A DNA stretch of 64,000 nt from Pseudomonas cavernae (GTDB taxonomy: Bacteria; Pseudomonadota; Gammaproteobacteria; Pseudomonadales; Pseudomonadaceae): the NCBI RefSeq assembly GCF_003595175.1, contig NZ_CP032419.1, positions 1,984,001 through 2,048,000 on the forward strand, written 5' to 3'. The translations under genes and the position numbers were made by a program. The notes under the pieces are model-generated. The model saw only the letters and a program-made list of their open reading frames with translations. It did no database searches and was not told the origin of the DNA. Below, in pieces: positions 15,499 through 25,487 of this stretch (the stretch's first letter is position 1; the number at the start of each line of letters is the position of its first letter).

Positions 15499-17036
15499 GC
15501 GGTTTCGTCGATCCAGCGCTGTTCCAGGGTGGTGCGCGGCCCTTGCGGCGGCGTGCCTTGACGGCAGGCCAGCTCACCGACCGTGAGGCCAGCCGCGAGC
15601 AGGCGTTCGCGCAGGTTGTCGAGTTCGCTGTCGATCAGCCGGGCGGTGCCGGGGCGTTCGGCCCACATCTGGCTGGACAGGCTGCCGTGAGCCAGCTGCG
15701 CCTGCACCTGCAGCGGCCCGAGTGGTGCCAGGTCGAAGGCCAGCTCGACGCGCCAGAGCGTGTCCTGTTGGTCCTTCCTGCCCTGCTTGCTCTGATCTTC
15801 GCGTTGCAGCTTGAGCTGCAGCGGCACCAGTTCCTGCTGGTTGCGCATGGGCAGTTCCAGCTGCCAAGTGGTCAGCAAGTTGCCTTCCGGACTCAGCTGG
15901 GTTTGCGCCAGGCTCGACAGCTGGTGGGTCTGCAGGCGCGAGACGGCGGCGGCGGCGAGTTTCAGCAGGGCTTCCAGGTCGGCCTCGCCATCCATCGCCT
16001 GCAGCAGTTTGGACGGCAGGGGAAAGCTCAGCGCCTGCTGGCGATTGCCGGCCTGATCGAGGGCGCCGAGGGCGCTGCGCACGAAGGCCGGCAGAGCCTG
16101 GGCCAAGGTGCCGGCGGCAGTGCCAGGATTGAGCGGGGCGGCATTGGGCAGTTGCGGCAACAATTGGGCAATCAGGCGCAGCAGGTTGGCCTTGAGATCC
16201 TGCGGCAGGCTGGCGGTGTTTCCGCCGAGCAGTTTGGCTTCGAGCTGCAGGCCGCTGTTTTCCAGGGCCTGCGCCAGCCCCTTGGCATCGCTGAGCTGAC
16301 GGATGTCGGGGCTGGCCGCGAGCAGCTGGTCGATGCTGGCGCGCAGACCTGCCGGCAAGGCGGCGCCGCTCAGCCCCTGCAGAGCCTTGAACAGGCCGTC
16401 GAGCGAGCCTTGGCGATTCTGTTGGGCCAGCAACTGCTGGCCCAGTTCCAGCTGATCCAGGCGGCCGCTGAGCGGCAGGAAACTCAATGCCTGGCTGCCC
16501 CGCACCTGGGCAGTCAGCAAGCTGCCGAGGGGTAGGGCGAGGGGCGTCTCTATGCTCAGCTTGTTGCCGGCCAGCGGCGTATTGAGCAGGTTGACCACCA
16601 CCCGGTACAACACCTGCTGGGCCTTGAGCTGGGCGATCTGCTCGCTGGCTTCGACCTTGCCCTGGATCAGCGTGCCGATCGGCAGCAGGTTCAGGTCCAG
16701 CTGGGTCAGCGCACGCTCGCCGGCGCTCTGCAGAATCATCGCCAGCCGGGTGTCCGACAGCGCGGTGACGTTCAGCACGCTGCCCTGACTCAGCGGCTGG
16801 CTGCTGCTGGCCTGCAGGGTGGCCTGGCTGCCGTTGGCGAGGGTCAGCTTGAGCAGCACCTGGAAGCTCTGCGCCACCGCTTCCTTGACCGCGATCACCT
16901 CGGCCTTGGCGCTTTCGCCGCTGGCCAGCAGGCCGTCCAGCGGTTGCAGGAGCTTGAGCGCCTGCTCGGCGACCTGGCTGGGGCGCGTCGGTGGCGGGCT
17001 GGCGGGAAGCGGGCGAGTGCTGCTGATTTCGCTCAT
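15495..17036 (-). CDS. FliK-like flagellar hook-length control family protein
   Basis: A 513-aa protein. The N-terminal and central parts are rich in Leu, Gln and Ala, with many helical repeats and few conserved motifs. The last 110 or so residues form a Flg_hook-type domain, with the usual LGPLQVQAQLAHG and LRERLLAAGLTVGEL patterns. FliK-type C-domains interact with FlhB, and an FlhB C-domain gene follows in the same coupled unit. I start at ATG 17036 (MSEISSTRP), because the frame further upstream runs into the ccmA promoter region and looks non-coding. The exact role, as a true FliK or a second related factor, is unclear. Confidence 0.8.
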   Translation of the reverse strand: MSEISSTRPLPASPPPTRPSQVAEQALKLLQPLDGLLASGESAKAEVIAVKEAVAQSFQVLLKLTLANGSQATLQASSSQPLSQGSVLNVTALSDTRLAMILQSAGERALTQLDLNLLPIGTLIQGKVEASEQIAQLKAQQVLYRVVVNLLNTPLAGNKLSIETPLALPLGSLLTAQVRGSQALSFLPLSGRLDQLELGQQLLAQQNRQGSLDGLFKALQGLSGAALPAGLRASIDQLLAASPDIRQLSDAKGLAQALENSGLQLEAKLLGGNTASLPQDLKANLLRLIAQLLPQLPNAAPLNPGTAAGTLAQALPAFVRSALGALDQAGNRQQALSFPLPSKLLQAMDGEADLEALLKLAAAAVSRLQTHQLSSLAQTQLSPEGNLLTTWQLELPMRNQQELVPLQLKLQREDQSKQGRKDQQDTLWRVELAFDLAPLGPLQVQAQLAHGSLSSQMWAERPGTARLIDSELDNLRERLLAAGLTVGELACRQGTPPQGPRTTLEQRWIDETA

Positions 17037-17091
17037 GGCGGGGGTTACAACCTGTTGAAAATGGCCGCTGCGGGTGGGTGGGCCGGGCATG

Positions 17092-17097
17092 TATAAT
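17092..17097 (+). promoter_or_regulatory. Candidate -10 box of the ccm operon
   Basis: TATAAT preceded directly by TG, in the 151-bp divergent gap between the FliK-like gene and ccmA, 91 bases before the GTG of ccmA. I see no good -35 at the normal distance; a TTGAAA at 17055 is too far away. Confidence 0.4.
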
Positions 17098-17187
17098 GCC
17101 GCCCCGTTCGCGCCGGCCGTGCATTTCGCGTATGCCAGTATAGCGGCCGAGACCTTCCTGACTTGAGCGCCCTTGGGTAAGCATGCC

Positions 17188-17838
17188 GTGACCAGTCCTG
17201 TCCTTGAAACCGTGGCGCTCGCCTGTGAGCGGGACTGGCGTCTGCTGTTCGAGCGTCTCGACCTGCGTTTGAACGGCGGCGAGATGCTGCAGGTCAGCGG
17301 CCCCAATGGCAGCGGCAAGACCAGTTTGTTGCGTCTGCTCGCCGGGCTGATGCAGCCGACCACCGGTGAAGTGCGCCTGAACGGCAAGGCGTTGAGCAAG
17401 CAACGCGGCGAACTGGCGCGCAACCTGCTGTGGATCGGCCATGCCGCCGGAATCAAGGGCCTGCTGACGGCCGAGGAGAACCTCGCCTGGCTCTGCGCCC
17501 TGCATCAACCGGCCGCGCGCGCGACGATCTGGCGGGCGCTGGAGGCGGTCGGTCTGCGTGGTTTCGAGGATGTGCCGTGCCACACCCTGTCCGCCGGTCA
17601 GCAGCGTCGCGTCGCCCTGGCCCGTCTGTATCTGGAGGCGCCGCCGCTGTGGATTCTCGACGAGCCCTTCACCGCGCTGGACAAGCAGGGCGTGGCGCAG
17701 CTGGAGCAGCATCTGGCCCGGCACTGCGAACAGGGCGGGCTGGTGGTGCTGACCACCCATCACACGCTGGCGGTGAAGCCGGCCGCCTATCGCGACCTCG
17801 ATCTGGGCGCCCTGATGGTGAGTGAGCATGCTGCATGA
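17188..17838 (+). CDS. ccmA: Heme exporter ATPase CcmA
   Basis: ABC-type ATPase (216 aa) of System I cytochrome c maturation; with CcmB it drives release of holo-CcmE from CcmC. Walker A is GPNGSGKT (38-45), the signature is [14 protein letters not shown] and Walker B is LWILDEPF. I choose GTG 17188 ([17 protein letters not shown]), which matches the family N-terminus; a TTG at 17173 would add five residues. It is the first gene of a nine-gene operon in which nearly every junction overlaps. Confidence 0.97.
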   Translation: MTSPVLETVALACERDWRLLFERLDLRLNGGEMLQVSGPNGSGKTSLLRLLAGLMQPTTGEVRLNGKALSKQRGELARNLLWIGHAAGIKGLLTAEENLAWLCALHQPAARATIWRALEAVGLRGFEDVPCHTLSAGQQRRVALARLYLEAPPLWILDEPFTALDKQGVAQLEQHLARHCEQGGLVVLTTHHTLAVKPAAYRDLDLGALMVSEHAA

Positions 17839-18506
17839 GTAACGTGTTCACCCTGCTGGTCGCCCGCGAAGCCCGCCTGCTGTTCCGTCGTCCGGCCGAG
17901 CTGGCCAATCCGCTGGTGTTCTTCGCCATAGTGGTCGCCCTGTTCCCGCTCGCCGTCGGTCCGGAAACCCAGCTGTTGCAGACTTTGTCGCCGGGGCTGG
18001 TGTGGGTCGCGGCCCTGCTGGCGGTGCTGCTGTCGCTGGATGGTCTGTTCCGCAGTGATTTCGAGGATGGCTCCCTGGAACAGTGGGTCCTTTCGTCGCA
18101 CCCTCTGCCTCTTCTGGTTTTGGCCAAGGTGCTGGCACACTGGCTGTTCTCCGGGCTGGCATTGGTCGTGCTGGCGCCGCTGCTGGCGCTGATGCTCGGC
18201 CTGCCGGCGCGCTGTCTGCCGGTGCTGTTGTTGTCGCTGTTGCTCGGCACTCCGGTGCTGAGCCTGCTCGGTGCGGTCGGCGCGGCGCTGACCGTCGGTC
18301 TGAAACGTGGTGGCCTGTTGTTGGCCCTGCTGATTCTGCCGCTGTATATCCCAGTGCTGATTCTCGGCAGCGGGGCGCTGCAAGCTTCCCTGCAAGGACT
18401 GCCGGCGGTCGGCCACCTATTGTGGCTCGCCAGCCTCACCGCGTTGGCGGTGACCCTGACACCTTTTGCCATTGCCGCCGGCCTGACCATCAGCGTCGGT
18501 GAATAA
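17835..18506 (+). CDS. ccmB: Heme exporter membrane subunit CcmB
   Basis: Integral membrane subunit (223 aa) of the CcmAB transporter, with about six hydrophobic helices spread over the whole length. The N-terminal [17 protein letters not shown] segment and the following NPLVFF are typical of CcmB. Its start overlaps the ccmA stop by four bases (ATGA). The 51-bp gap before ccmC is the largest inside the operon. Confidence 0.96.
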   Translation: MSNVFTLLVAREARLLFRRPAELANPLVFFAIVVALFPLAVGPETQLLQTLSPGLVWVAALLAVLLSLDGLFRSDFEDGSLEQWVLSSHPLPLLVLAKVLAHWLFSGLALVVLAPLLALMLGLPARCLPVLLLSLLLGTPVLSLLGAVGAALTVGLKRGGLLLALLILPLYIPVLILGSGALQASLQGLPAVGHLLWLASLTALAVTLTPFAIAAGLTISVGE

Positions 18507-18557
18507 CAGGGCGGTCGGACCCTTGCGGCCGCCGCCCCAGAATGACGAGTTAGCGTG

Positions 18558-19313
18558 ATGAACTGGACTTGGTTTCACAAACTGGGCTCGCCCAAGTGGT
18601 TCTACGAGAAGAGCGGCCGTTGGCTGCCCTGGCTGGCGCTCGCCGCCGCACTGCTGCTCGGCGTCGGCTTGGTCTGGGGCCTGGCCATCGCGCCGCCGGA
18701 CTATCAGCAGGGCAACAGTTTCCGCATCATCTACATTCACGTGCCGGCGGCGATCCTCGCCCAGTCCTGCTACATCATGCTGGCGGTGGCCGGGGTGGTC
18801 GGTCTGGTGTGGAAGATGAAACTGGCCGACGTCGCCCTGCAGCAGGCCGCGCCGCTCGGCGCCTGGATGACGGTGATCGCGCTGCTCACCGGGGCGATCT
18901 GGGGCAAGCCGACCTGGGGCTCGTGGTGGGTCTGGGATGCACGTCTGACTTCGATGCTGATCCTGCTGTTCCTGTATTTCGGCGTGATCGCCCTCGGCCA
19001 GGCGATCAGCAACCGCGACAGCGCGGCCAAGGCCTGCGCGGTGCTGGCCATCGTCGGGGTGATCAACATCCCGATCATCAAGTACTCGGTGGAGTGGTGG
19101 AACACCCTGCACCAGCCGGCCACCTTCAAGCTCACCGAGAAACCGGCGATGCCGGCGGAAATGTGGCTGCCGCTGCTGGTGATGGTGCTCGGTTTCTACT
19201 GCTTCTTCGCTGCCGTGCTGCTGCTGCGCATGCGCCTCGAGCTGCTCAAGCGCGAAGGCCGCAGCAGTTGGGTCAAGGCCGAGGTGGTCAAGAGTCTGGG
19301 AGGAGTAAGATGA
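18558..19313 (+). CDS. ccmC: Heme lyase component CcmC
   Basis: CcmC (251 aa) attaches heme to CcmE in the periplasm. It has six membrane helices and the tryptophan-rich WWD motif [13 protein letters not shown], where heme is handled. Conserved histidines occur in [10 protein letters not shown] and in the later periplasmic loop with [13 protein letters not shown] start at ATG 18558; a GTG directly before it at 18555 is an alternative that adds one residue. Its stop overlaps the ccmD start. Confidence 0.97.
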   Translation: MNWTWFHKLGSPKWFYEKSGRWLPWLALAAALLLGVGLVWGLAIAPPDYQQGNSFRIIYIHVPAAILAQSCYIMLAVAGVVGLVWKMKLADVALQQAAPLGAWMTVIALLTGAIWGKPTWGSWWVWDARLTSMLILLFLYFGVIALGQAISNRDSAAKACAVLAIVGVINIPIIKYSVEWWNTLHQPATFKLTEKPAMPAEMWLPLLVMVLGFYCFFAAVLLLRMRLELLKREGRSSWVKAEVVKSLGGVR

Positions 19314-19486
19314 GCTTCAGCTCCTTCGGCGAGTTTCTCGCCATGGGCCAGCACGGCCTGTATGTCTGGACCGCCTACGGCATCAGCCTGAGCGTGCTGG
19401 TCCTCAACGTTGCGCTGCCGTTGCTGGCGCGGCGTCGTTATCTGCAAGAAGAGGCGCGCCGTCTGCGCCGGGAGAGCAAGTCGTGA
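19310..19486 (+). CDS. ccmD: Cytochrome c maturation protein CcmD
   Basis: Small membrane protein (58 aa) that helps release heme-loaded CcmE from CcmABC. It shows the usual layout: a short polar start with [15 protein letters not shown], one hydrophobic helix (about 20-40) and a very basic cytoplasmic tail ([19 protein letters not shown]). The start is the ATG at 19310, with GGAGG just before it inside the ccmC end; the stop overlaps the GTG of ccmE. Confidence 0.94.
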   Translation: MSFSSFGEFLAMGQHGLYVWTAYGISLSVLVLNVALPLLARRRYLQEEARRLRRESKS

Positions 19487-19950
19487 ATCCGCTGCGCAAA
19501 AAGCGTCTGATCATCATCCTCGGCATCCTCGCCGGGGTCGGCATCGCCGTGGCCCTGGCCTTGAGTGCCCTGCAGCAGAACATCAACCTGTTCTACACGC
19601 CAACCCAGATCGCCAACGGCGAGGTGCCGCACGACACGCGCATCCGCGCCGGCGGCATGGTCCGGGAGGGTTCGCTGCAGCGCTCACCGGATTCGCTGGT
19701 GGTGCGCTTCGTGGTCACCGATTTCGCCAAGGACGTGATCATCCAGTACCAGGGCATCCTCCCCGACCTGTTCCGCGAAGGGCAGGGCATAGTCGCGCTC
19801 GGCAAGCTGGACGCCGACGGCGTGCTGATCGCCGATGAGGTGCTGGCCAAGCACGACGAGAAATACATGCCGCCGGAAGTCACCAAGGCCCTCAAAGACA
19901 GCGGTCAGCTGCCAGACAGCGGCCAGTTGCCGACGAAGAAGGAGGGTTGA
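19483..19950 (+). CDS. ccmE: Periplasmic heme chaperone CcmE
   Basis: CcmE (155 aa) carries heme covalently from CcmC to CcmF. One N-terminal membrane anchor (about 9-29) is followed by an OB-fold beta-barrel. The heme-binding His is H124, followed by the conserved Tyr128 in KHDEKYMP. The C-terminal tail is flexible and includes a short repeated SGQLPD. The start is GTG at 19483, overlapping the ccmD stop. Confidence 0.97.
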   Translation: MNPLRKKRLIIILGILAGVGIAVALALSALQQNINLFYTPTQIANGEVPHDTRIRAGGMVREGSLQRSPDSLVVRFVVTDFAKDVIIQYQGILPDLFREGQGIVALGKLDADGVLIADEVLAKHDEKYMPPEVTKALKDSGQLPDSGQLPTKKEG

Positions 19951-19952
19951 AC

Positions 19953-21941
19953 ATGAGCGCAGCCCTGCTGATTCCCGAACTCGGCCACTTGGCCATGATC
20001 CTCGCCCTGTGCTTCGCCATCGTTCAGGCGACGCTGCCGCTGATCGGTGCCTGGCGCGGCGATCGCCAGTGGATGAGCCTGGCGCAGCCGGCCGCCTGGG
20101 GCCAGTTCGCCTTCCTGGTGTTCGCCTTCGCCTGCCTGACCTGGGCCTTCCTGGTCGACGATTTCTCCGTGCGCTATGTGGCCAGCAACTCCAACAGCGC
20201 GCTGCCCTGGTATTACAAGTTCAGCGCCGTGTGGGGCGCCCATGAGGGTTCGCTGCTGCTCTGGGCGCTGATCCTCGGCGGCTGGACCTTTGCCGTGTCG
20301 ATTTTCTCCCGCCAACTGCCGGAGGCCATGTTGGCCCGCGTGCTGGCGGTGATGGGGATGATCAGCATCGGTTTCTTGCTGTTCTTGATCGTCACCTCCA
20401 ACCCCTTCGAGCGCCTGCTGCCGAACGCGCCGGCGGACGGCAACGACCTCAACCCGCTCCTGCAAGACATCGGCCTGATCGTCCACCCGCCGATGCTGTA
20501 CATGGGCTACGTCGGCTTCTCGGTGGCCTTCGCCTTCGCCATCGCCGCGCTGCTCGGCGGCCGCCTGGACGCCGCCTGGGCGCGCTGGTCGCGGCCGTGG
20601 ACCATAGTCGCCTGGGCCTTTCTCGGTATCGGCATCACCCTCGGCTCCTGGTGGGCCTATTACGAACTGGGCTGGGGCGGCTGGTGGTTCTGGGATCCGG
20701 TGGAAAACGCCTCGTTCATGCCTTGGCTGGTCGGCACCGCGCTGATCCATTCGCTGGCGGTGACCGAGAAGCGCGGGGTGTTCAAGAGCTGGACCGTGCT
20801 GCTGGCGATCGCCGCGTTTTCGTTGAGTCTGCTCGGTACCTTCCTGGTGCGTTCCGGGGTGCTGACCTCGGTGCACGCCTTTGCCTCCGATCCGGCGCGC
20901 GGGGTGTTCATCCTCGCCTTCCTGTTGCTGGTGGTCGGCGGCTCGCTGACCCTGTTCGCCGTGCGCGCCCCGGTGGTCAAGAGCCAGGTCGGCTTCGCCC
21001 TGTGGTCGCGCGAGACCCTGCTACTGGTCAACAACCTGGTGCTGGTTGTGGTGGCCGCGATGATCCTGCTCGGCACCCTCTATCCGCTGGTGCTGGATGC
21101 GCTGACTGGGGCCAAGCTGTCGGTCGGCCCGCCGTATTTCAACGCGCTGTTCCTGCCGTTGATGAGCATCCTCATGCTGGTGCTGGCGGTCGGTGTGCTG
21201 GTGCGCTGGAAGGACACGCCGCTGCAGTGGCTGGCGCGCATGCTCACCCCGGTGCTGCTTGGCAGCGTGGTGCTGGGCGGACTGGCCTCTTTCGTCCTGG
21301 CGGATTTTCACTGGGCGGTGCTGGCCGCCTGCCTGTTGGCGGCCTGGGTGGTGCTCGCCGGCCTGCGCGACCTGCTCGACAAGACCCGCCACACCGGCCT
21401 GCTCGCGGGCCTGGGCAAGCTCGGTCGCACTTACTGGGGCATGCAGCTGGCGCACCTCGGCATCGCGGTCTGCGCCCTCGGTGTGGTGCTGTCCAGCCAG
21501 GGCAGCGCCGAGCGTGACCTGCGCCTGGCGCCGGGCGAGGCGGTGGAGCTGGGCGGTTATCAGTTCGTCTTCGAGGGTGCCAAGCACTTCGAGGGGCCGA
21601 ATTTCACCTCCGACAAGGGCACCATCCGGGTGATCGAGGACGGCAAAGAAGTCAGCGTGCTGCATCCGGAAAAACGCCTGTACCGCGTGCAGCAGTCGGT
21701 GATGACCGAGGCCGGCATCGACGCCGGCTTCACCCGCGATCTCTACGTCGCCCTCGGCGAGCCGCTGGACAACGGCGCCTGGGCGGTGCGCGTGCAAGTC
21801 AAACCCTATGTGCGCTGGATCTGGTTCGGCGGCCTGCTGACCGGTCTCGGCGGCCTGTTGGCGGCGCTGGACCGGCGCTACCGGGTCAAGGTGAAAACCC
21901 GGGTGCGCGAAGCCCTCGGTCTGGTCGGAGCGCAAGCATGA
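19953..21941 (+). CDS. ccmF: Cytochrome c heme lyase CcmF
   Basis: Large polytopic membrane protein (662 aa) that joins heme to apocytochrome c. It has more than a dozen hydrophobic helices. The WWD domain reads WGGWWFWDPVENASF, and conserved periplasmic histidines lie near HEGSLLLW and VHPPMLYMGY. I choose ATG 19953, six bases after GGAGGG at 19941; a TTG at 19947 is possible but less well spaced. The last 110 or so residues form the periplasmic domain before the final helix. ccmG overlaps its stop. Confidence 0.97.
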   Translation: MSAALLIPELGHLAMILALCFAIVQATLPLIGAWRGDRQWMSLAQPAAWGQFAFLVFAFACLTWAFLVDDFSVRYVASNSNSALPWYYKFSAVWGAHEGSLLLWALILGGWTFAVSIFSRQLPEAMLARVLAVMGMISIGFLLFLIVTSNPFERLLPNAPADGNDLNPLLQDIGLIVHPPMLYMGYVGFSVAFAFAIAALLGGRLDAAWARWSRPWTIVAWAFLGIGITLGSWWAYYELGWGGWWFWDPVENASFMPWLVGTALIHSLAVTEKRGVFKSWTVLLAIAAFSLSLLGTFLVRSGVLTSVHAFASDPARGVFILAFLLLVVGGSLTLFAVRAPVVKSQVGFALWSRETLLLVNNLVLVVVAAMILLGTLYPLVLDALTGAKLSVGPPYFNALFLPLMSILMLVLAVGVLVRWKDTPLQWLARMLTPVLLGSVVLGGLASFVLADFHWAVLAACLLAAWVVLAGLRDLLDKTRHTGLLAGLGKLGRTYWGMQLAHLGIAVCALGVVLSSQGSAERDLRLAPGEAVELGGYQFVFEGAKHFEGPNFTSDKGTIRVIEDGKEVSVLHPEKRLYRVQQSVMTEAGIDAGFTRDLYVALGEPLDNGAWAVRVQVKPYVRWIWFGGLLTGLGGLLAALDRRYRVKVKTRVREALGLVGAQA

Positions 21942-22474
21942 AGCGTCTGGTGTTGTTGATTCCGCTGCTGATCTTCCTCGGCGTCGCGCTGTTCCTCTAT
22001 CGCGGCCTGTTCCTCGATCCGGCGGAGCTGCCCTCGGCGTTGATCGGCAAGCCGGTGCCGGCCTTCTCGCTGCCGGCGGTGCAGGGCGAGCAGACCCTGA
22101 CCCAGGCCGACCTGCTCGGCAAGCCGGCGCTGCTCAACGTCTGGGCCACCTGGTGCATCGCCTGCCGGGTCGAGCATCCGATGCTGAACAAGCTGGCCGA
22201 GCAGGGCGTGCGCATCCATGGCATCAACTACAAGGACGACAACGCCGCCGCGCAGAAGTGGCTGCAGGAGTTCCACAACCCCTACCAGCTCAACATCAAC
22301 GACGCACAGGGCAGCCTGGGCCTGGACCTCGGTGTCTACGGCGCGCCGGAAACCTTCCTGATCGACGCCAAGGGCGTGATCCGCCACAAGTTCGTCGGCG
22401 TGATCGACCAGACTGTCTGGCGCGAACAGTTGGCGCCGCTGTACCAGCAGTTGGTCGATGAGGCCGGCCAATGA
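21938..22474 (+). CDS. ccmG: Thiol:disulfide interchange protein CcmG (DsbE)
   Basis: Membrane-anchored thioredoxin-fold reductant (178 aa) that keeps the heme-binding cysteines of apocytochromes reduced. An N-terminal anchor (about 4-24) is followed by the active site WCIAC, with Cys73 and Cys76. GVYGAPETFLIDAKG carries the cis-proline loop typical of the DsbE group. It overlaps ccmF upstream and ccmH downstream by four bases each. Confidence 0.97.
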   Translation: MKRLVLLIPLLIFLGVALFLYRGLFLDPAELPSALIGKPVPAFSLPAVQGEQTLTQADLLGKPALLNVWATWCIACRVEHPMLNKLAEQGVRIHGINYKDDNAAAQKWLQEFHNPYQLNINDAQGSLGLDLGVYGAPETFLIDAKGVIRHKFVGVIDQTVWREQLAPLYQQLVDEAGQ

Positions 22475-22959
22475 AGCGTTCTTTTGTCGCTCTGGTACTC
22501 GGCCTCAGCCTGCTCGGCGGCGCCCAGGCCGCCATCGACACCTACCAGTTCGCCGACGAGGCACAGCGGACCCGCTTCGCCGAGCTGACCAAGGAACTGC
22601 GCTGCCCGAAGTGCCAGAACCAGGACATCGCCGACTCCAACGCGCCGATCGCCGCCGACCTGCGCCGCGAGATCCATCGCATGCTCGGCGAGGGCAAGAG
22701 CAATGAGGAGATCGTCGAGTTCATGGTCGAGCGCTACGGCGAGTTCGTCCGCTACAAGCCAGCCGTCAACTCCCGCACCTGGCTGCTCTGGTACGGTCCG
22801 GCCGGCCTGCTGGTCGGTGGGTTGCTGGTGCTCGGGGTGATCGTGCTGCGCCGCCGTCGGGTGGAAAACGCCCCGCCTGCCAGCCTCTCCGCCGAGGAGC
22901 GTGCGCGCCTCGATACCCTGCTGAATTCCACCTCTGCGGATAAATCTACCGATGATTGA
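22471..22959 (+). CDS. ccmH: Cytochrome c maturation protein CcmH
   Basis: CcmH (162 aa) works with CcmG in apocytochrome thiol reduction and handover to CcmF. It has a signal peptide or anchor (about 1-20, ending GGAQA), then the LRCPKCQNQ motif with Cys45 and Cys48, a three-helix domain, and a C-terminal membrane helix at about 105-127. The length shows that the CcmI part is separate here, as in other pseudomonads. Its stop overlaps the start of ccmI. Confidence 0.97.
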   Translation: MKRSFVALVLGLSLLGGAQAAIDTYQFADEAQRTRFAELTKELRCPKCQNQDIADSNAPIAADLRREIHRMLGEGKSNEEIVEFMVERYGEFVRYKPAVNSRTWLLWYGPAGLLVGGLLVLGVIVLRRRRVENAPPASLSAEERARLDTLLNSTSADKSTDD

Positions 22960-24157
22960 TTTCTGGCTCGCCGCCGGCCTGTTGCTGCTGCTGGCTCTGG
23001 CGTTTCTGTTGATCCCTGTGCTGCGCGGTCGCCGCGCGCAGCCCGAGGAAGACCGCACCGCCCTCAATGTCGCCCTCTATCAGGAACGCCTGGCCGAGCT
23101 GCAAAGCCAGCAGCAGGCCGGCGTGCTGACTGCCGAGCAACTGGAAGGCGGCCGCGCCGAAGCCGCGCGCGAACTGCTGACCGACACCGAGGGCGCCGAC
23201 GTGGCGCGCAGCTCGCGGCTGGGTCGCGCGGTGCCACTGCTGGCCGCGCTGCTGGTGCCGCTATTCGGCCTGGGCCTGTACCTGTACTGGGGGGCCAGCG
23301 ACAAGGTCGAGTTGACCCGCGAGTTCAGCCAGATGCCGCGCAGCATCGAGGACATGACCGCGCGCCTGGAGCAGACCGTCAAGGCCCAGCCGGACTCGGC
23401 GGAAGCCTGGTACTTCCTCGGGCGCACCTATATGGCCCAGCAGCGCGCGGCGGAGGCGGCTACGGCCTTCGAGCGTGCCGCCACGCTGTCCGGCCGCCAG
23501 CCCGAGGCGCTCGGACAATGGGCGCAGGCGCTGTACTTCGCCAGCGAGCGCAAGTGGTCGGCGCAGATGCAGGCGCTGACCGACGAGGCGCTGAAAGGCG
23601 ACCCCGAGGAAGTCACCAGCCTGGGCCTGCTGGGCATCGCCGCCTTCGAGAGTCAACGCTACAAGGACGCCATCGGCTTCTGGGAGCGCTTGATCGCCGT
23701 GCTGCCGGCCGAAGACCCGTCGCGGGCAGCGATCCAGGGCGGGGTCGAGCGGGCCAGGGCCAAGGTCGGTGACGCTGCCGGAGTCGACCAGCCGGCGCTG
23801 GCCGCGGCCAGCAGCGGCGCGACCCTCAAGGTGCGGGTCGATTTGGCGGCTAAGCTGAAGGACAAGGTCCAGCCGGGCGACAGCGTGTTCGTCTTCGCCC
23901 GCGCCACCAGCGGCCCGCCGATGCCGCTGGCGGTCAAACGTCTGACCGTCGCCGATCTGCCGGCCGAGGTCGAACTGAGCGACGCCGACGCGATGATGCC
24001 GCAGCTGAAACTTTCCGCATTTCCCGAGGTTCAACTGGTGGCACGCATCTCCCGCGCCGGCACCGCCACCGACGGCGAGTGGATCGGCCGCAGCCAGCCG
24101 CTGGCCAGCAGCACCACCGAGGCTCAGCAGCTGAGCATCGACAGCCCGGACAAGTGA
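22952..24157 (+). CDS. ccmI: Apocytochrome c chaperone CcmI (CycH)
   Basis: CcmI (401 aa) binds the C-termini of apocytochromes and passes them to CcmFH. There are two N-terminal membrane helices (about 5-22 and 92-112) with a cytoplasmic coiled coil between them. A TPR domain follows at about 125-260, with repeats such as [20 protein letters not shown], and then a periplasmic beta-rich C-terminal domain. It is the ninth and last gene of the ccm operon, with an eight-base overlap with ccmH. Confidence 0.96.
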   Translation: MIDFWLAAGLLLLLALAFLLIPVLRGRRAQPEEDRTALNVALYQERLAELQSQQQAGVLTAEQLEGGRAEAARELLTDTEGADVARSSRLGRAVPLLAALLVPLFGLGLYLYWGASDKVELTREFSQMPRSIEDMTARLEQTVKAQPDSAEAWYFLGRTYMAQQRAAEAATAFERAATLSGRQPEALGQWAQALYFASERKWSAQMQALTDEALKGDPEEVTSLGLLGIAAFESQRYKDAIGFWERLIAVLPAEDPSRAAIQGGVERARAKVGDAAGVDQPALAAASSGATLKVRVDLAAKLKDKVQPGDSVFVFARATSGPPMPLAVKRLTVADLPAEVELSDADAMMPQLKLSAFPEVQLVARISRAGTATDGEWIGRSQPLASSTTEAQQLSIDSPDK

Positions 24158-24170
24158 CAGGACCATGCCC

Positions 24171-24590
24171 ATGAAACCGACCTTACGCGTTCTCGCTCTT
24201 GGCCTGATGGTCGGCCTGGGCGGCTGTAGCGTGCAGCCGCCGGTGTCGGACTCGGACTACCCGACGCAGCCGGCGCCCCGGCCGCTGCCGCCACCGCAGC
24301 AGCAGGCGCCGCTGCCGCGCCCGCCCATGCCGCCGGTGCAGCCGGTGCCGAAACCGCCGAGCATCATGAAGGCCCACCCGCGCTATGCGCCGCCGCCCGG
24401 CGGCAACTGCCACTGGGACAACAACCTGGGCGTCTACGTGCTGGAGAACGCCCGCGACCTCTACTACCGCGAGCGTACCTACTACCGCTGGGACAACGGC
24501 TGGTTCTGGTCCAACAGCCCGCAAGGGCCGTGGCAGGAAACCGACAGCAGCGGTGTGCCGCCGGGCTTGACCAAGCGCTACGCGCAGTAG
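24171..24590 (+). CDS. Small proline-rich lipoprotein of unknown function
   Basis: A 139-aa protein with a lipoprotein signal: a hydrophobic stretch, then LGGC as lipobox (Cys at about 19). A proline-rich segment follows (about 30-65, with PPPQQQ and PMPPVQPVP). The C-terminal region is aromatic, rich in Tyr, Trp and Asn, with RWDNGWFW and PQGPW. I do not recognise a named function. ATG 24165 is two codons upstream; 24171 has better spacing from the CAGGA at 24158. It trails the ccm operon by 13 bp and may be read through from it. Confidence 0.7.
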   Translation: MKPTLRVLALGLMVGLGGCSVQPPVSDSDYPTQPAPRPLPPPQQQAPLPRPPMPPVQPVPKPPSIMKAHPRYAPPPGGNCHWDNNLGVYVLENARDLYYRERTYYRWDNGWFWSNSPQGPWQETDSSGVPPGLTKRYAQ

Positions 24591-24700
24591 GGGCGGCGGC
24601 TCCCGCCGATCCGACTGCAAGCGCCCTGGTCAGGGCCGCGAGTAGGTTTTGTCCAACAGCATCATCGCGACAACTGTGCGGCGAGAAGCGCCGGACGTCG

Positions 24701-25366
24701 TCAGTCATTATCGACAGTTTCGAACTGGCAGCTGGCGACCGCCGGTTCCCGCCGCAGTTGCGACATGACGGCGTCGGCCGTCTGTACCGAGGTCGACGCG
24801 ATGGGAAAGCCACTGGCGGCCACCGCCTCGGCGACCCAGGTATTGCAGGTATTGGCCAGCGAATAGCGGCCGGTCGCCCGGTAGAAGCGGCTGTCGCCAT
24901 TCAGGCCGGGACCGAGCGGTTGCAGGGTGCCGGCCGGGGAACGGGCGAAGCTCGCGACGAGGAAGGCCAGCAGGCGTTGATAGCCATTGGCGTCGACCGT
25001 CAGCGCAACCACCTCACCCGCCGGGAAGTAACGCGCGGGCTCGCCGGGTAGCCGGACCAGGTGCAGGGCGCTGTCGCCGGACCCGAACAGCGCCCGCAGC
25101 GCCTGGCCGATGCCGGGTTGCGGGGCCCGGTAGAAGCCCTCGTCGCCCCAGCCGAGTTCGATGAACCCCGCGTCGGCGAAGTCCTCGCCGAGGGCCGGAA
25201 GCACCAGGAGCAGGTCGGCGGCGGCGACGACCACTCCGGTATGCCAGCCGTGATTCACCACATGAAAGGTCGCCGCCGCGTTGCAGTCCAGCGGACCCGG
25301 TGGCGGGCCAGGTGGAGCGGCGGCGCAGCCAAACAGGGCGAGAACCAGCAGCAGGGCGATTCGCAT
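24701..25366 (-). CDS. DUF2459 family lipoprotein
   Basis: A 221-aa protein with a signal sequence ending LALFGC, so probably a lipoprotein. It shows the DUF2459 pattern: VVNHGWHTGVVV, then FIELGWGDEGFYR and later NTCNTWVAEAV, where the Asn-Cys-Asn-Thr part resembles a cysteine-peptidase-like site. The function is unknown; members were first noted near urease genes. Here a urea transporter lies about 800 bp upstream in the same direction. I start at ATG 25366, giving the signal peptide; an in-frame ATG at 25471 would add a proline-rich leader that masks it. Confidence 0.75.
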   Translation of the reverse strand: MRIALLLVLALFGCAAAPPGPPPGPLDCNAAATFHVVNHGWHTGVVVAAADLLLVLPALGEDFADAGFIELGWGDEGFYRAPQPGIGQALRALFGSGDSALHLVRLPGEPARYFPAGEVVALTVDANGYQRLLAFLVASFARSPAGTLQPLGPGLNGDSRFYRATGRYSLANTCNTWVAEAVAASGFPIASTSVQTADAVMSQLRREPAVASCQFETVDND

Positions 25367-25487
25367 GGGCGCGGGACCGACGGCGCTTGTCCTACCCTGA
25401 GGTGCCTTCGTCCACGGGGGGGGCATGACGGGGTGGACGGGCGTCTCGGGAGGTCTTTGGGTATCCATCACCGTGGTACTCGGCGGT

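Noticed and set aside
15574..17829. A 751-codon - strand frame across the FliK-like gene and ccmA
   Set aside because: It runs out of frame through the FliK-like gene and antisense to ccmA, with Arg/Gly/Pro-rich shadow composition.
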